This document shows, one piece after another, positions 18,554 to 27,800 of a DNA stretch of 64,000 nucleotides. Under the pieces are notes generated by a model, which saw only the letters and a program-made list of their open reading frames with translations, was not told where the DNA came from and made no database searches. How positions within the stretch are numbered: position 1 is the stretch's first letter; every line of letters begins with the position of its first letter. The translations under genes and the position numbers were made by a program. This DNA is from Paraburkholderia monticola (GTDB lineage Bacteria > Pseudomonadota > Gammaproteobacteria > Burkholderiales > Burkholderiaceae), in assembly GCF_001580545.1 (NCBI RefSeq), contig NZ_LRBG01000002.1, forward strand, positions 1 through 64,000, given 5' to 3'.

Positions 18554-20989
18554 GTGAGCAATCTGATCATTCGCAAGGTAGCCGTGCTCGGTGCCGGCGT
18601 GATGGGCGCGCAGATCGCCGCGCACCTGATCAACGCCAAGGTGCCCGTGCTGCTGTTCGACCTGCCCGCAAAAGAAGGCCCGAAAAACGGGATCGCGCTG
18701 AAGGCGATCGAGAATCTGAAGAAGCTGTCGCCAGCGCCGTTCGGCGTGAAGGACGACGCGCAATACATCCAGCCCGCGAATTACGACGACGACATTGCCA
18801 AGCTCGCCGAATGCGACGTCGTGATCGAAGCGATCGCCGAACGGATGGACTGGAAGCACGACCTGTACAAGAAGGTCGCGCCGCACCTCGGCCCGAACAC
18901 GATCTTCGCGACCAACACGTCGGGTCTGTCGATCACCGCACTGTCCGAAGGTTTCGCGGACGACCTGAAGGCGCGCTTTTGCGGCGTGCACTTCTTCAAT
19001 CCGCCGCGCTACATGCATCTGGTCGAACTGATCCCGACCGCGACGACGCGCCCTGAAATTCTCGACCAGCTCGAAACGTTCCTGACCAGCGTGGTCGGCA
19101 AGGGCGTCGTGCGCGCGAAAGATACGCCGAACTTCATCGCGAACCGCGTCGGTGTTTTCTCGATCCTCGCGGTCATCGCGGAAGCCGCGAAGTTCGGCCT
19201 GCGTTTCGACGAAGTGGACGACCTGACCGGCGCGCGCCTTGGCCGCGCGAAGTCGGCGACGTTCCGCACCGCCGACGTGGTCGGTCTCGACACGATGGCG
19301 CACGTGATCAAAACGATGCAGGACACGCTGCCGGACGATCCGTTCCTGCCGGTCTACGAAACGCCCGCCGTGCTCGCCGGACTGGTGAAGCAGGGCGCGC
19401 TCGGCCAGAAGACCGGCGCCGGCTTCTACCGCAAAGAAGGCAAGGCGATCAAGGTGCTCGATCCGAACACGGGCGCGTACGTCGGCGGCGGCGGCAAGGC
19501 GGACGAAATCGTTGCCCGCATTCTGAAGCGCCCTGCCGCCGAACGTCTGAAGCTGCTGCGCGAAACGCAGCACCCGCAGGCGCAGTTCCTGTGGTCGATC
19601 TTCCGCGATGTCTATCACTACATTGCCGTGCATCTCGAGTCGATCGCCGATAACGCGCGCGACGTCGATCTCGCGATCCGCTGGGGCTTCGGCTGGAACG
19701 AAGGCCCGTTCGAAGGCTGGCAGACGGCCGGCTGGAAGCAGGTCGCCGAGTGGGTGCAGGAGGACATCGCGGCGGGCAAGGGCCTCGCCAACGTGCCGTT
19801 GCCGCAGTGGGTGCTCGAAGGCGCGGTCGCCGAGAAGGGCGGCGTGCACACGGCTGAAGGTTCGTGGTCGCCAGCCACGAAGAGCTTCGTGCCGCGCTCG
19901 TCGCTCGACGTGTACCGCAAGCAGGTGTTCCGCGCGCCGCTCGTCGGCGAAACCGGCGCCGATCCGAAGACCTACGGCAAGACCCTGTTCGAGACCGATG
20001 CGGTGCGCGCATGGGTCGACGATCGCGCGGGCGAAAACGACGTCCTGATCGTGTCGTTCAAGAGCAAGATGAACACGATCGGACCGGCAGTGATCGACGG
20101 TCTGACGCAGGCGATCGAACTGGCCGAGAAGGACTACAAGGGCCTCGTCGTGTGGCAGCCGACCTCGCTGAAGCTCGGCACGCCGGGCGGTCCGTTCTCG
20201 GCGGGCGCGAACCTCGAGGAGGCGATGCCCGCGTTCATGATGGGCGGCGCGAAGGGCATCGAGCCGTTCGTGAAGAAATTCCAGCAGGGCATGCTGCGCG
20301 TGAAGTACGCGAACGTGCCGGTGATCGCGGCAATCTCGGGCATCGCGCTCGGCGGTGGCTGCGAGCTTGCGCTGCATAGCGCGAAGCGCGTCGCGCACAT
20401 CGAAAGTTATCTGGGTCTCGTCGAAGTCGGCGTGGGTCTCGTGCCCGCGGGCGGCGGCCTGAAGGAAGCGGCGCTGCGCGCGGCCGAAGCAGCCACCCAG
20501 GTCGGCGCGACCAACGATCTGCTGAAGTTCGTGCAGAAGTCGTTCGAGAACGCGGCGATGGCGAAGGTGTCGGGCTCGGCCCTCGACGCCCGCACGATGG
20601 GCTACCTGAAGCCGTCCGATACGATCGTCTTCAACGTGTTCGAACTGCTCGACGTCGCGAAGAAAGAAGCGCGCGCGCTCGCCGCGGCGGGCTATCGTGC
20701 GCCGCTGCGCGCGACCCAGGTGCCGGTCGCGGGCCGCTCGGCGATCTCGACGATCAAGGCGTCGCTCGTCAACATGCGCGACGGCCGCTTCATCAGCGAG
20801 CACGATTTCCTGATCGCGAGCCGCATCGCCGAGGCGATCTGCGGCGGCGACGTGGAAGCGGGCAGCCTCGTCGACGAAGAATGGTTGCTGCAACTCGAAC
20901 GGCGCGCGTTCGTCGATCTGCTGGGCACGCAGAAGACGCAGGAACGGATCATGGGCATGCTGCAGACCGGCAAGCCGGTGCGTAACTAA
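18554..20989 (+). CDS. 3-hydroxyacyl-CoA dehydrogenase / enoyl-CoA hydratase bifunctional protein
   Basis: An 811-residue protein. The GTG at 18554 follows CGGAGAG and gives MSNLIIRKVAVLGAGVMGAQ, the NAD-binding Rossmann start; I prefer it over the ATG 15 codons upstream. HAD motif FCGVHFFNPPRYMHLVELIP is near residue 146. The C-terminal part (~500-690) is a crotonase domain with GPFSAGANLEEAMP and ISGIALGGGCELALHSAK. The domain order is dehydrogenase first, hydratase second, the reverse of E. coli FadB. It catalyses the middle two steps of beta-oxidation and sits between the dehydrogenase and the thiolase. Confidence 0.93.
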   Translation: MSNLIIRKVAVLGAGVMGAQIAAHLINAKVPVLLFDLPAKEGPKNGIALKAIENLKKLSPAPFGVKDDAQYIQPANYDDDIAKLAECDVVIEAIAERMDWKHDLYKKVAPHLGPNTIFATNTSGLSITALSEGFADDLKARFCGVHFFNPPRYMHLVELIPTATTRPEILDQLETFLTSVVGKGVVRAKDTPNFIANRVGVFSILAVIAEAAKFGLRFDEVDDLTGARLGRAKSATFRTADVVGLDTMAHVIKTMQDTLPDDPFLPVYETPAVLAGLVKQGALGQKTGAGFYRKEGKAIKVLDPNTGAYVGGGGKADEIVARILKRPAAERLKLLRETQHPQAQFLWSIFRDVYHYIAVHLESIADNARDVDLAIRWGFGWNEGPFEGWQTAGWKQVAEWVQEDIAAGKGLANVPLPQWVLEGAVAEKGGVHTAEGSWSPATKSFVPRSSLDVYRKQVFRAPLVGETGADPKTYGKTLFETDAVRAWVDDRAGENDVLIVSFKSKMNTIGPAVIDGLTQAIELAEKDYKGLVVWQPTSLKLGTPGGPFSAGANLEEAMPAFMMGGAKGIEPFVKKFQQGMLRVKYANVPVIAAISGIALGGGCELALHSAKRVAHIESYLGLVEVGVGLVPAGGGLKEAALRAAEAATQVGATNDLLKFVQKSFENAAMAKVSGSALDARTMGYLKPSDTIVFNVFELLDVAKKEARALAAAGYRAPLRATQVPVAGRSAISTIKASLVNMRDGRFISEHDFLIASRIAEAICGGDVEAGSLVDEEWLLQLERRAFVDLLGTQKTQERIMGMLQTGKPVRN

Positions 20990-21013
20990 GCGGCGACCGC
21001 ACAATGTGCATGG

Positions 21014-21047
21014 GACCGGAGTAAGCGCTGATGCGTTAGCTCCGGTC
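21014..21047. other. Intergenic hairpin between the hydratase/dehydrogenase and thiolase genes
   Basis: GACCGGAG (21014-21021) pairs with CTCCGGTC (21040-21047), and an inner AGCGC/GCGTT pairing is possible. There is no T-tract. It ends just before the thiolase ribosome site AGGAG, so it may set the relative expression or stability of the two messages. Confidence 0.4.
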
Positions 21048-21063
21048 GACACAGGAGATTCAA

Positions 21064-22263
21064 ATGGCAAAGCAATTGCAAGACGCATATATCGTCGCCG
21101 CGAGCCGTACGCCGATCGGCAAGGCGCCGCGCGGCGTGTTCAGGAACACGCGCCCGGATGAGCTGCTGGTTCACGCGATCAAGTCGGCCGTCGCTCAGGT
21201 GCCCGGCCTCGACACCGCCGTGATCGAAGACGCGATCGTCGGTTGCGCGATCCCCGAAGCGGAGCAGGGCCTGAACGTCGCGCGGATCGGCGCGCTGCTC
21301 GCCGGTCTGCCGAACACGGTCGGCGGCGTCACGGTGAACCGCTTCTGCGCGTCGGGCCTGACCGCGCTCGCAATGGCCGCGGACCGCATTCGCGTCGGCG
21401 AGGCCGACGCGATGATCGCGGGCGGCTGCGAGTCGATGAGCATGGTGCCGATGATGGGCAACAAGCCGTCGCTGTCGCCGCATATCTTCGATCGCAACGA
21501 AGACGTCGGCATCGCATACGGCATGGGCCTGACCGCCGAGAAGGTCGCCGAGCGCTGGAAGATCAGCCGCGAAGCGCAGGACACGTTCTCGGTCGAATCG
21601 CACCGTCGCGCGATCGCCGCGCAGCAGGCCGGCGAATTCAACGACGAAATCGCCGCGTACACGGTGACCGAGCGAGTGCCCGATCTCGCGAGCGGCGAGA
21701 TCCGCGTGAAGACGCGCGAGGTGGCGCTCGACGAAGGTCCGCGAGCGGACACGTCGATGGAAGGGCTTGCGAAGCTGCGCACGGTGTTCGCGAACAAAGG
21801 CTCGGTCACGGCCGGTAACAGCTCGCAGACCTCGGATGGCGCCGGCGCGCTGATCGTCGTGTCCGAAAAGATCCTCAAGCAGTTCAACCTGACGCCGCTT
21901 GCGCGCTTCGTCAGCTTCGCGGTGCGCGGCGTGCCGCCGGAAATCATGGGCATCGGCCCGAAGGAAGCGATTCCGGCCGCGCTGAAGGCCGCCGGCCTCA
22001 CGCAGGACGATCTCGACTGGATCGAGCTGAATGAGGCGTTCGCCGCGCAGTCGCTGGCGGTGATCCAGGACCTCGGTCTCGACGTGTCGAAGATCAACCC
22101 GCTCGGCGGCGCGATCGCGCTGGGTCATCCGCTCGGCGCGACGGGCGCGATCCGTGCGGCGACCGTGGTGCACGGCTTGCGTCGCCGCAATTACAAGTAC
22201 GGCATGGTGACGATGTGCGTCGGTACCGGGATGGGCGCGGCGGGCATTATCGAGCGTCTGTGA
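21064..22263 (+). CDS. fadA: Acetyl-CoA C-acyltransferase (3-ketoacyl-CoA thiolase)
   Basis: A 399-residue thiolase. The nucleophilic cysteine lies in NRFCASGLTALAMAADRI near residue 95, the catalytic histidine in ALGHPLGATGAI near 355, and the second cysteine in MVTMCVGTGMGAAG near 385. SRTPIGKAPRGVFRNTRPDE near the N-terminus is typical. It cleaves 3-ketoacyl-CoA to acetyl-CoA plus a shortened acyl-CoA, completing the cycle with the two upstream genes. The fadA symbol is by analogy. Confidence 0.92.
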   Translation: MAKQLQDAYIVAASRTPIGKAPRGVFRNTRPDELLVHAIKSAVAQVPGLDTAVIEDAIVGCAIPEAEQGLNVARIGALLAGLPNTVGGVTVNRFCASGLTALAMAADRIRVGEADAMIAGGCESMSMVPMMGNKPSLSPHIFDRNEDVGIAYGMGLTAEKVAERWKISREAQDTFSVESHRRAIAAQQAGEFNDEIAAYTVTERVPDLASGEIRVKTREVALDEGPRADTSMEGLAKLRTVFANKGSVTAGNSSQTSDGAGALIVVSEKILKQFNLTPLARFVSFAVRGVPPEIMGIGPKEAIPAALKAAGLTQDDLDWIELNEAFAAQSLAVIQDLGLDVSKINPLGGAIALGHPLGATGAIRAATVVHGLRRRNYKYGMVTMCVGTGMGAAGIIERL

Positions 22264-22309
22264 GCATTTGATCGAACGGGGGTTCCTTCAAGTGATCCGC
22301 TAGGACCGC

Positions 22310-22346
22310 AACGGTTCGCAGGCCGCCAGGCTTGCGAACCGTTTTT
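22310..22346 (+). terminator. Rho-independent terminator after thiolase
   Basis: AACGGTTCGCA (22310-22320) pairs perfectly with TGCGAACCGTT (22333-22343), followed by Ts to 22346. It closes the three-gene beta-oxidation run and lies just before the next hydratase gene. Confidence 0.9.
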
Positions 22347-22378
22347 ACATTCAGCAGGAGCGAAAGGAGATGAACGGG

Positions 22379-23149
22379 ATGACGACGGATATTCTGGTCG
22401 AGCGCGCCGACGCGGTGCTGACCATCACCTTGAACCGGCCCGGCAGGAAAAACGCGATCACGGCCGCGATGTATCAGACGATGGCTGACGCGCTAGTCGA
22501 AGCGCAGGGCGACGCGTCCGTGCGCGCAATCCTGATTCGCGGCAGCGCGGGCATTTTCAGCGCGGGCAACGATCTCGAAGACTTCATGAAGTCGCCGCCG
22601 GTCGGCGAAACCGCGCCGGTGTTCCAGTTCCTGCGCGCGATCAGCACGGCGGAAAAGCCGGTCGTGGCGGCGGTGGCGGGGCCGGCGGTCGGTATCGGCA
22701 CGACCATGCTGCTGCATTGCGATCTGGTCTACGCGGCCGATACTGCGAGCTTTTCGCTGCCGTTCACGCAGCTCGGGCTGTGCCCGGAGGCGGCGTCGAG
22801 CCTGCTGCTGCAGCGCATAGCCGGCTATCAGGGAGCGGCGGAAAAGCTGTTGCTCGGCGAGGCGTTCGACGCGGCGGAAGCGCATCGCATGGGCTTCGTG
22901 AATCGGGTGCTGCCGGCGGGCGAAGTCGACGCGTTCGCGGCGGCCCAGGCTGCGAAGCTGGCGGCGCTGCCGGCGTCGTCCTTGCGCGCGACGAAAAGCC
23001 TGATGAAGCGCGCGAGCCAGCAGGAATTGCAGACTCAGATGACCGAGGAAGCGGTGCACTTCGGCAAGATGCTGCTCGCGCCCGAAGCGCGCGAAGCGTT
23101 CAAGGCGTTCTTCGAGAAGCGCAAGCCGGATTTCCGGCAGTTCGACTAA
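22379..23149 (+). CDS. Enoyl-CoA hydratase/isomerase family protein
   Basis: A 256-residue crotonase. The start is decided by the ribosome site: AAGGAG at 22364-22369 touches the upstream ATG (22370) but stands nine bases from ATG 22379, so MTTDILVERADAVLTITLNR is the likely N-terminus. The oxyanion-hole segments are FSAGNDLEDFM and AAVAGPAVGIGTTMLLHCDL. The position of the first catalytic glutamate of true hydratases is not clear to me (LPFTQLGLCPEAASSLLL), so isomerase or other crotonase activity is possible. It probably works with the neighbouring beta-oxidation enzymes. Confidence 0.88.
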   Translation: MTTDILVERADAVLTITLNRPGRKNAITAAMYQTMADALVEAQGDASVRAILIRGSAGIFSAGNDLEDFMKSPPVGETAPVFQFLRAISTAEKPVVAAVAGPAVGIGTTMLLHCDLVYAADTASFSLPFTQLGLCPEAASSLLLQRIAGYQGAAEKLLLGEAFDAAEAHRMGFVNRVLPAGEVDAFAAAQAAKLAALPASSLRATKSLMKRASQQELQTQMTEEAVHFGKMLLAPEAREAFKAFFEKRKPDFRQFD

Positions 23150-23215
23150 GGGGCGTGCGGCATCAGCGCGATTCGGGCGGGTGGTCCTGAATCCGCGCTT
23201 TGCCGCTTCATTCGC

Positions 23216-24088
23216 TCAAGCCTGCGGTTGCCACGTGTCGTAATCGACGTAGCTGCCTTCGCGACAGAAGCTCACGAGCCGCACGCCCGCCTCGCGCGCG
23301 ATCGCAATCGCGAGCGACGAGGGCGCCGAGATCGTCGCGACCATCGGCACGTCGACGCGCGCGGCTTTGCGCACCAGCTCGTAGCTCGCCCGGCTCGACA
23401 GAAACACGAAGCCGTCGCGCGTGTCGGCTCGGTCGAGCACCAGCTGGCCGATCAGCTTGTCGAGCGCGTTATGACGGCCGACGTCCTCGAACGCATAGCG
23501 GATCGCGCCTTCGGCATCGCACCACGCGGCCGCGTGCAGGCCGCCTGTCAGACGCGTGAGGGCTTGGTGCTCGGGCAGCGCACGCGCGGCGCGCGCGATC
23601 GCATCGGGCGCGAGTCGCTGCAAAAAGCCGGTGTCGGGCACGCGCTGCGGTTTCAGATCGAGCAGATCGATGCTTTCGATGCCGCACACGCCGCAGCCGG
23701 TGCGCCCGGCGAGCGCGCGGCGTTTTTCCTTCAAACCGGCGAACGCCTGTTGCACGACCTGCAATTGCACCTCGGCATGCGGCAACTCGCCGTGATCGTG
23801 CAGCTCGACCTCGATGTCCTGGATGTCGCTGCCGCGCTCGACGATACCCTCGGAAATCGCGAAGCCGACCGCGAACGCTTCGAGATCGCGCGGCGTGCAC
23901 ATCATCACCGCGTGCGAGATGCCGTTGAACACCAGCGCGACCGGCCACTCCTGGCCGACGTGATCGGTGACGGTTTCGACCGCGGCGCCGCGATGGCGCC
24001 GCACTTCGAGTTGCACCGCGCCGGGTTGTTCGTCGGTGTCGACGGGGTGGGGCTGGCCGGTTGCCTGCCTGCTTTCCTGTGAGTTCAA
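23216..24088 (-). CDS. fdhD: Formate dehydrogenase accessory sulfurtransferase FdhD
   Basis: A 290-residue protein. The sulfur-carrying CxxC loop is TGCGVCGIESIDLL near residue 132, and FNGISHAVMMCTPRDLEAFA, DVGRHNALDKLIG and FVFLSSRASYELVRKAA are strong FdhD signatures. FdhD passes sulfur from IscS to the bis-MGD cofactor of formate dehydrogenase. The start is a TTG at 24088; an in-frame stop at 24097-24095 excludes anything longer, and a GTG about 24 codons in is the alternative. It is divergent from the nitrate-reductase-associated gene. Confidence 0.94.
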   Translation of the reverse strand: MNSQESRQATGQPHPVDTDEQPGAVQLEVRRHRGAAVETVTDHVGQEWPVALVFNGISHAVMMCTPRDLEAFAVGFAISEGIVERGSDIQDIEVELHDHGELPHAEVQLQVVQQAFAGLKEKRRALAGRTGCGVCGIESIDLLDLKPQRVPDTGFLQRLAPDAIARAARALPEHQALTRLTGGLHAAAWCDAEGAIRYAFEDVGRHNALDKLIGQLVLDRADTRDGFVFLSSRASYELVRKAARVDVPMVATISAPSSLAIAIAREAGVRLVSFCREGSYVDYDTWQPQA

Positions 24089-24204
24089 GCTGCTTCACTC
24101 CTGTACCATGCCGCGCCTTCAGGCGTCCGCCGTGGCGCGAATAAGGTTCTAAAATACCTCAAGCGACGCCCGCATGCTGTCCGTCACCGACAAGGAGCAC
24201 TGAC

Positions 24205-24681
24205 ATGGGACTCAACGAAGCACCGCTTCTGTTCGACTTCGAAGTCGCGTCTTCGGAGAATTTCACTTATATCCCGATGTCTGTGCGCTTCAACCTCGAC
24301 CGTTTCGGGCTGCGCATCTCGCTCGCGCAATGGCAGCAGTTGCCGCTCGAAGACCGCAAGCTGCTGGCGCGTTTCCCGGTCGAAGACGACACGCAGATCG
24401 AACCGAATTTCGATCACGCGCTGTTCGAGATGCTGCGCACGCACGCGAACGTCGAGCCAGAGTGGTTCACGCCGGAGGAGTCGCCTGTCTGGCGCCAAAC
24501 CGACAGCGTGCCCGACGATGTCTCGCATCAGGCGGGGCTGGCCGGTCTCGCCGCGCCGAGCGTCGCGCGCTGGGCCGAGCTCGATCCATTCAAGCGCTAC
24601 GTGCTGGCGAAGCTGTCGCGCAAGCCCGAGGCGAACCACGATTTCATCCCGGCGATGAAGGAATTTGGTGCGGCCGGCTAG
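24205..24681 (+). CDS. Nitrate reductase associated protein
   Basis: A 158-residue protein whose opening LFDFEVASSENFTYIPMSVR and FNLDRFGLRISLAQWQQLP match the Nitr_red_assoc family. Family members are found beside assimilatory nitrate reductase genes in cyanobacteria and some proteobacteria; the molecular role is not known. It is divergent from fdhD, another molybdoenzyme accessory gene, which supports a link to Mo-cofactor enzymes. Its final four codons and stop lie inside the first unit of a 14-bp tandem repeat. Confidence 0.82.
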   Translation: MGLNEAPLLFDFEVASSENFTYIPMSVRFNLDRFGLRISLAQWQQLPLEDRKLLARFPVEDDTQIEPNFDHALFEMLRTHANVEPEWFTPEESPVWRQTDSVPDDVSHQAGLAGLAAPSVARWAELDPFKRYVLAKLSRKPEANHDFIPAMKEFGAAG

Positions 24682-24709
24682 GTGCGGCTGGCTAAGTGCG
24701 GCCGGCTAG
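24668..24709 (+). repeat. Three tandem copies of a 14-bp unit overlapping a stop codon
   Basis: Units are GTGCGGCCGGCTAG (24668-24681), GTGCGGCTGGCTAA (24682-24695) and GTGCGGCCGGCTAG (24696-24709). Copies 1 and 3 are identical and copy 2 differs at two sites. The first unit contains the TAG stop of the nitrate-reductase-associated gene, so the array looks like a local duplication of that gene's 3' end. Confidence 0.9.
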
Positions 24710-24879
24710 GAGCGCCCTTTCACCCAATCCTCATATTTTTTTCACGCGGACCCTCAACCCGCTTCCGAACGCTGCCGATATCCAAAGGTTGGCGCGTAAA
24801 AAGACTTGCATCGATGCGGCCCGACCCGCCGACAGCGAGCGCGCGCTCCCGCCCTCGGAACGATTGACGTTCGGAACCC

Positions 24880-27800
24880 ATGACTCCTTTTTTGTCGAAG
24901 CGGCTGCTGATCAATATCGCGATCGTGGTCGTCGCGGTCGGCGCGAACGCTTTCGTCGCGTACACGCAGATTCGCGGGCAGCGCGACGCCGATGCGCGCC
25001 TGCAGCGCTCGACCAGCGTGCGCCAGAACCTCGATGCGTATCACGCCGCGCTCGATAACGCGCTCACCGCGCTGCACCGCCTGAAGGCATCGGGCAAGCC
25101 GGTGCCGCCCGACGCGGCCGATTCGATCACGAAACCCCTCGCGAGCCGCGAGCACGAACTGCGCGACGAGCTCGCGGACGAGCCGTCCCTGTCGGGCGCG
25201 CTCGCCGGCCTGAGCGCGGCGCGAGAGGCGCTGCAACACGATATCGAAGACACGCTGCGCAAAGACGGGAGCGACGCGCTTGACGCGTCAACCGACTCGC
25301 CCATCGTCGACACCGCGCCAGCCGATCTCGCCAGCGCGCGCGAGCGCATCGAAACCGCGCTGGCCACGCTGCGCCGCGAGGAAAACCGTTCGTTGCAGAC
25401 CTCGCTCGCGGCATCGGCGAGCGACAGCGAGCGCGCGACGTTCGTGCTGCTCGTGACGATGCTCACCGGCAGCGTGCTGCTGATGCTCACGTTCGGCGTG
25501 CGCGAGAACAGCGCGCGCGAAAAGCTGCGCGACGCCCGCGCGCTGGTGCGCAACGACGAGCGTTTTCGCAGCCTGTTCGACGATCACTCGGTGCCGATGT
25601 ACATCTTCGAGCGCGATACGCTGCGCTTTCTCGCTGTCAACGCGGCCGCGATCCAGCAATACGGCTACACGGAAAGCGAGTTTCTGGGCATGACGATTCG
25701 CGCGATTCGGCCGAACTCCGAGATCGCGCGCCTCGAGAAGCATCTGCAGCGCAGCGCCGACCTGCGCCAGAGCCACACGATGGCGGGCATCTGGCGGCAT
25801 CGGCGCAAGGACGGCTCGATCATCAGCGTCAACGTGTCGTATCACGCGCTGAATTTCATGGGCCGCGACGCGTCCTTCGTGCTGGCGGACGACGTGACCG
25901 ACCAGATCAACGCCGAAGCCGAAGCGCAGCGCTCGAACCAGATGCTCGAAGCGGTGATCGACAACATTCCGCAGCGGATCTTCTGGAAGGACCTGAATTC
26001 GCGCTACCTCGGCTGCAACATGGCGTTCGCGCGCGACGCGGGGCTCGCGTATCCCGAGCAGGTGGTCGGCAAGAGCGACGCCGAGCTGCCGTGGCGCGCG
26101 TTCGCCGATCTGCTGAACGAGCACGATCACGAAGTCGCGAGCACCGGCGTGCCGAAGATGAACTTCGAGGTCGACTTCGTGATCGACGGTGTGCATCGCA
26201 CGAGGGTGACGAGCAAGCTGCCGTTCACCGGCGGCGACGGCGAGGTGATCGGCGTGCTCGGCTCCTACACCGACATCACCGAGCAAAAGCGCGCCGATCT
26301 CGCGTTGCGCCTGCAAAGCCGCGCGCTCGACGCGAGCGTCAACGCGATCCTGATCACCGCGCCGTCGCCGTCGGGCAATCTGATCGAATACGTGAATCCG
26401 GCGTTCATGCGCATCACCGGCTACGATCCCAGCGAAGTGATCGGCCACGACTGCCGCGTGCTGCAACGCGACGACCGCGACCAGGAGGGCGTCGCGTTGA
26501 TCCGCGAGGCGCTCGCGGCGAATCGCGAGGTCAGCGCGGTGGTGCGCAACTATCGCAAGGACGGCGCGCTGTTCTGGAATCAGCTGTTCATCGCGCCGGT
26601 GCCGAACGCGGACGGCGTGATCACCCATCATATCGGCGTCATCAACGATGTGACCGAGCTGATCCGCTATCAGGAGCAGCTCGAATACCAGGCCAACTAC
26701 GACGGCCTCACGCGGCTGCCGAACCGCAACCTGCTGCGCGACCGGCTGGAGCATGCGCTCGTCGTCGCGCAGCGGCATCACACCGGCGTCGCGGTCGTGT
26801 TCCTCGATCTCGACGGCTTCAAGAACGTCAACGACAGCCTCGGCCATAGCGTCGGCGACCGGCTGCTCGGGGTGGTCGCCGAACGGCTCGCGCGCTGCTC
26901 GCGCACCAGCGATACCGTTGCGCGCCACGGCGGCGACGAGTTCGTGATCGTGATGACCGACACCGTCGACGAACAATCGCTGATCACGTGGATGGAGCGC
27001 GTGCGCGCGTCGATCGCCGAGCCGGTGTGGCTCGACGGCACGGAGCTGTACGTTGGCTGCAGCATGGGCGCGAGCCTGTTCCCGCAGGACGGCGACGACG
27101 CCGAGACGCTGATGAAGAAAGCCGACGTCGCGATGTACCGCGCGAAGGACATGGGTCGCAACACGTTCCAGTTTTATCAGCCGGAGATGAACGCGAGCGC
27201 GGGCGCGCGTCTGAATCTCGAACGACGCTTGCGTCGCGCGCTGCGCGACAACGAGTTCCTGCTGCACTATCAGCCGCAGGTCGATATCGGCAGCGGTCAG
27301 ATCGTCGGCATCGAGGCGCTGGTGCGCTGGCACGATCCCGAGGTCGGGCTCGTGCCGCCGTCGTCGTTCATTCCGCTCGCCGAGGAAAGCGGGCTGATCG
27401 GGCCGTTGTCGGAATGGGTGCTGCGCGAGGCGTGCCGGCAGAACAAGGCGTGGCAGGATCAGGGCTTGCCGCCCGCACGCGTGTCGGTGAATCTGTCGGC
27501 GCGCGTATTCCACCAGCGCGACATTGCGAAGCTCGTGATGCAGGTGCTTGCCGAGACCGGGCTCGAACCGAAGTACCTCGAACTCGAGCTGACCGAGAGC
27601 ACGATCATGCGCAACGCGGAAGAAGCCGTGTCGATGCTCCACGAGCTGCACGCGCTCGGCATCGGTCTCGCGATCGATGACTTCGGCACCGGCTATTCGA
27701 GTCTCAGCTATCTGAAGCGCTTCCCGGTCGACCGGTTGAAGATCGACCGCTCGTTCGTGTCGGATATCGGCGTGTCGGGCGACGACGAGACGATCACGTC

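Noticed and set aside
18434-21088. An 884-codon frame opposite the 3-hydroxyacyl-CoA dehydrogenase gene
   Set aside because: Codon-bias shadow; composition is Arg/His/Ala-rich and no ribosome site or domain is seen.
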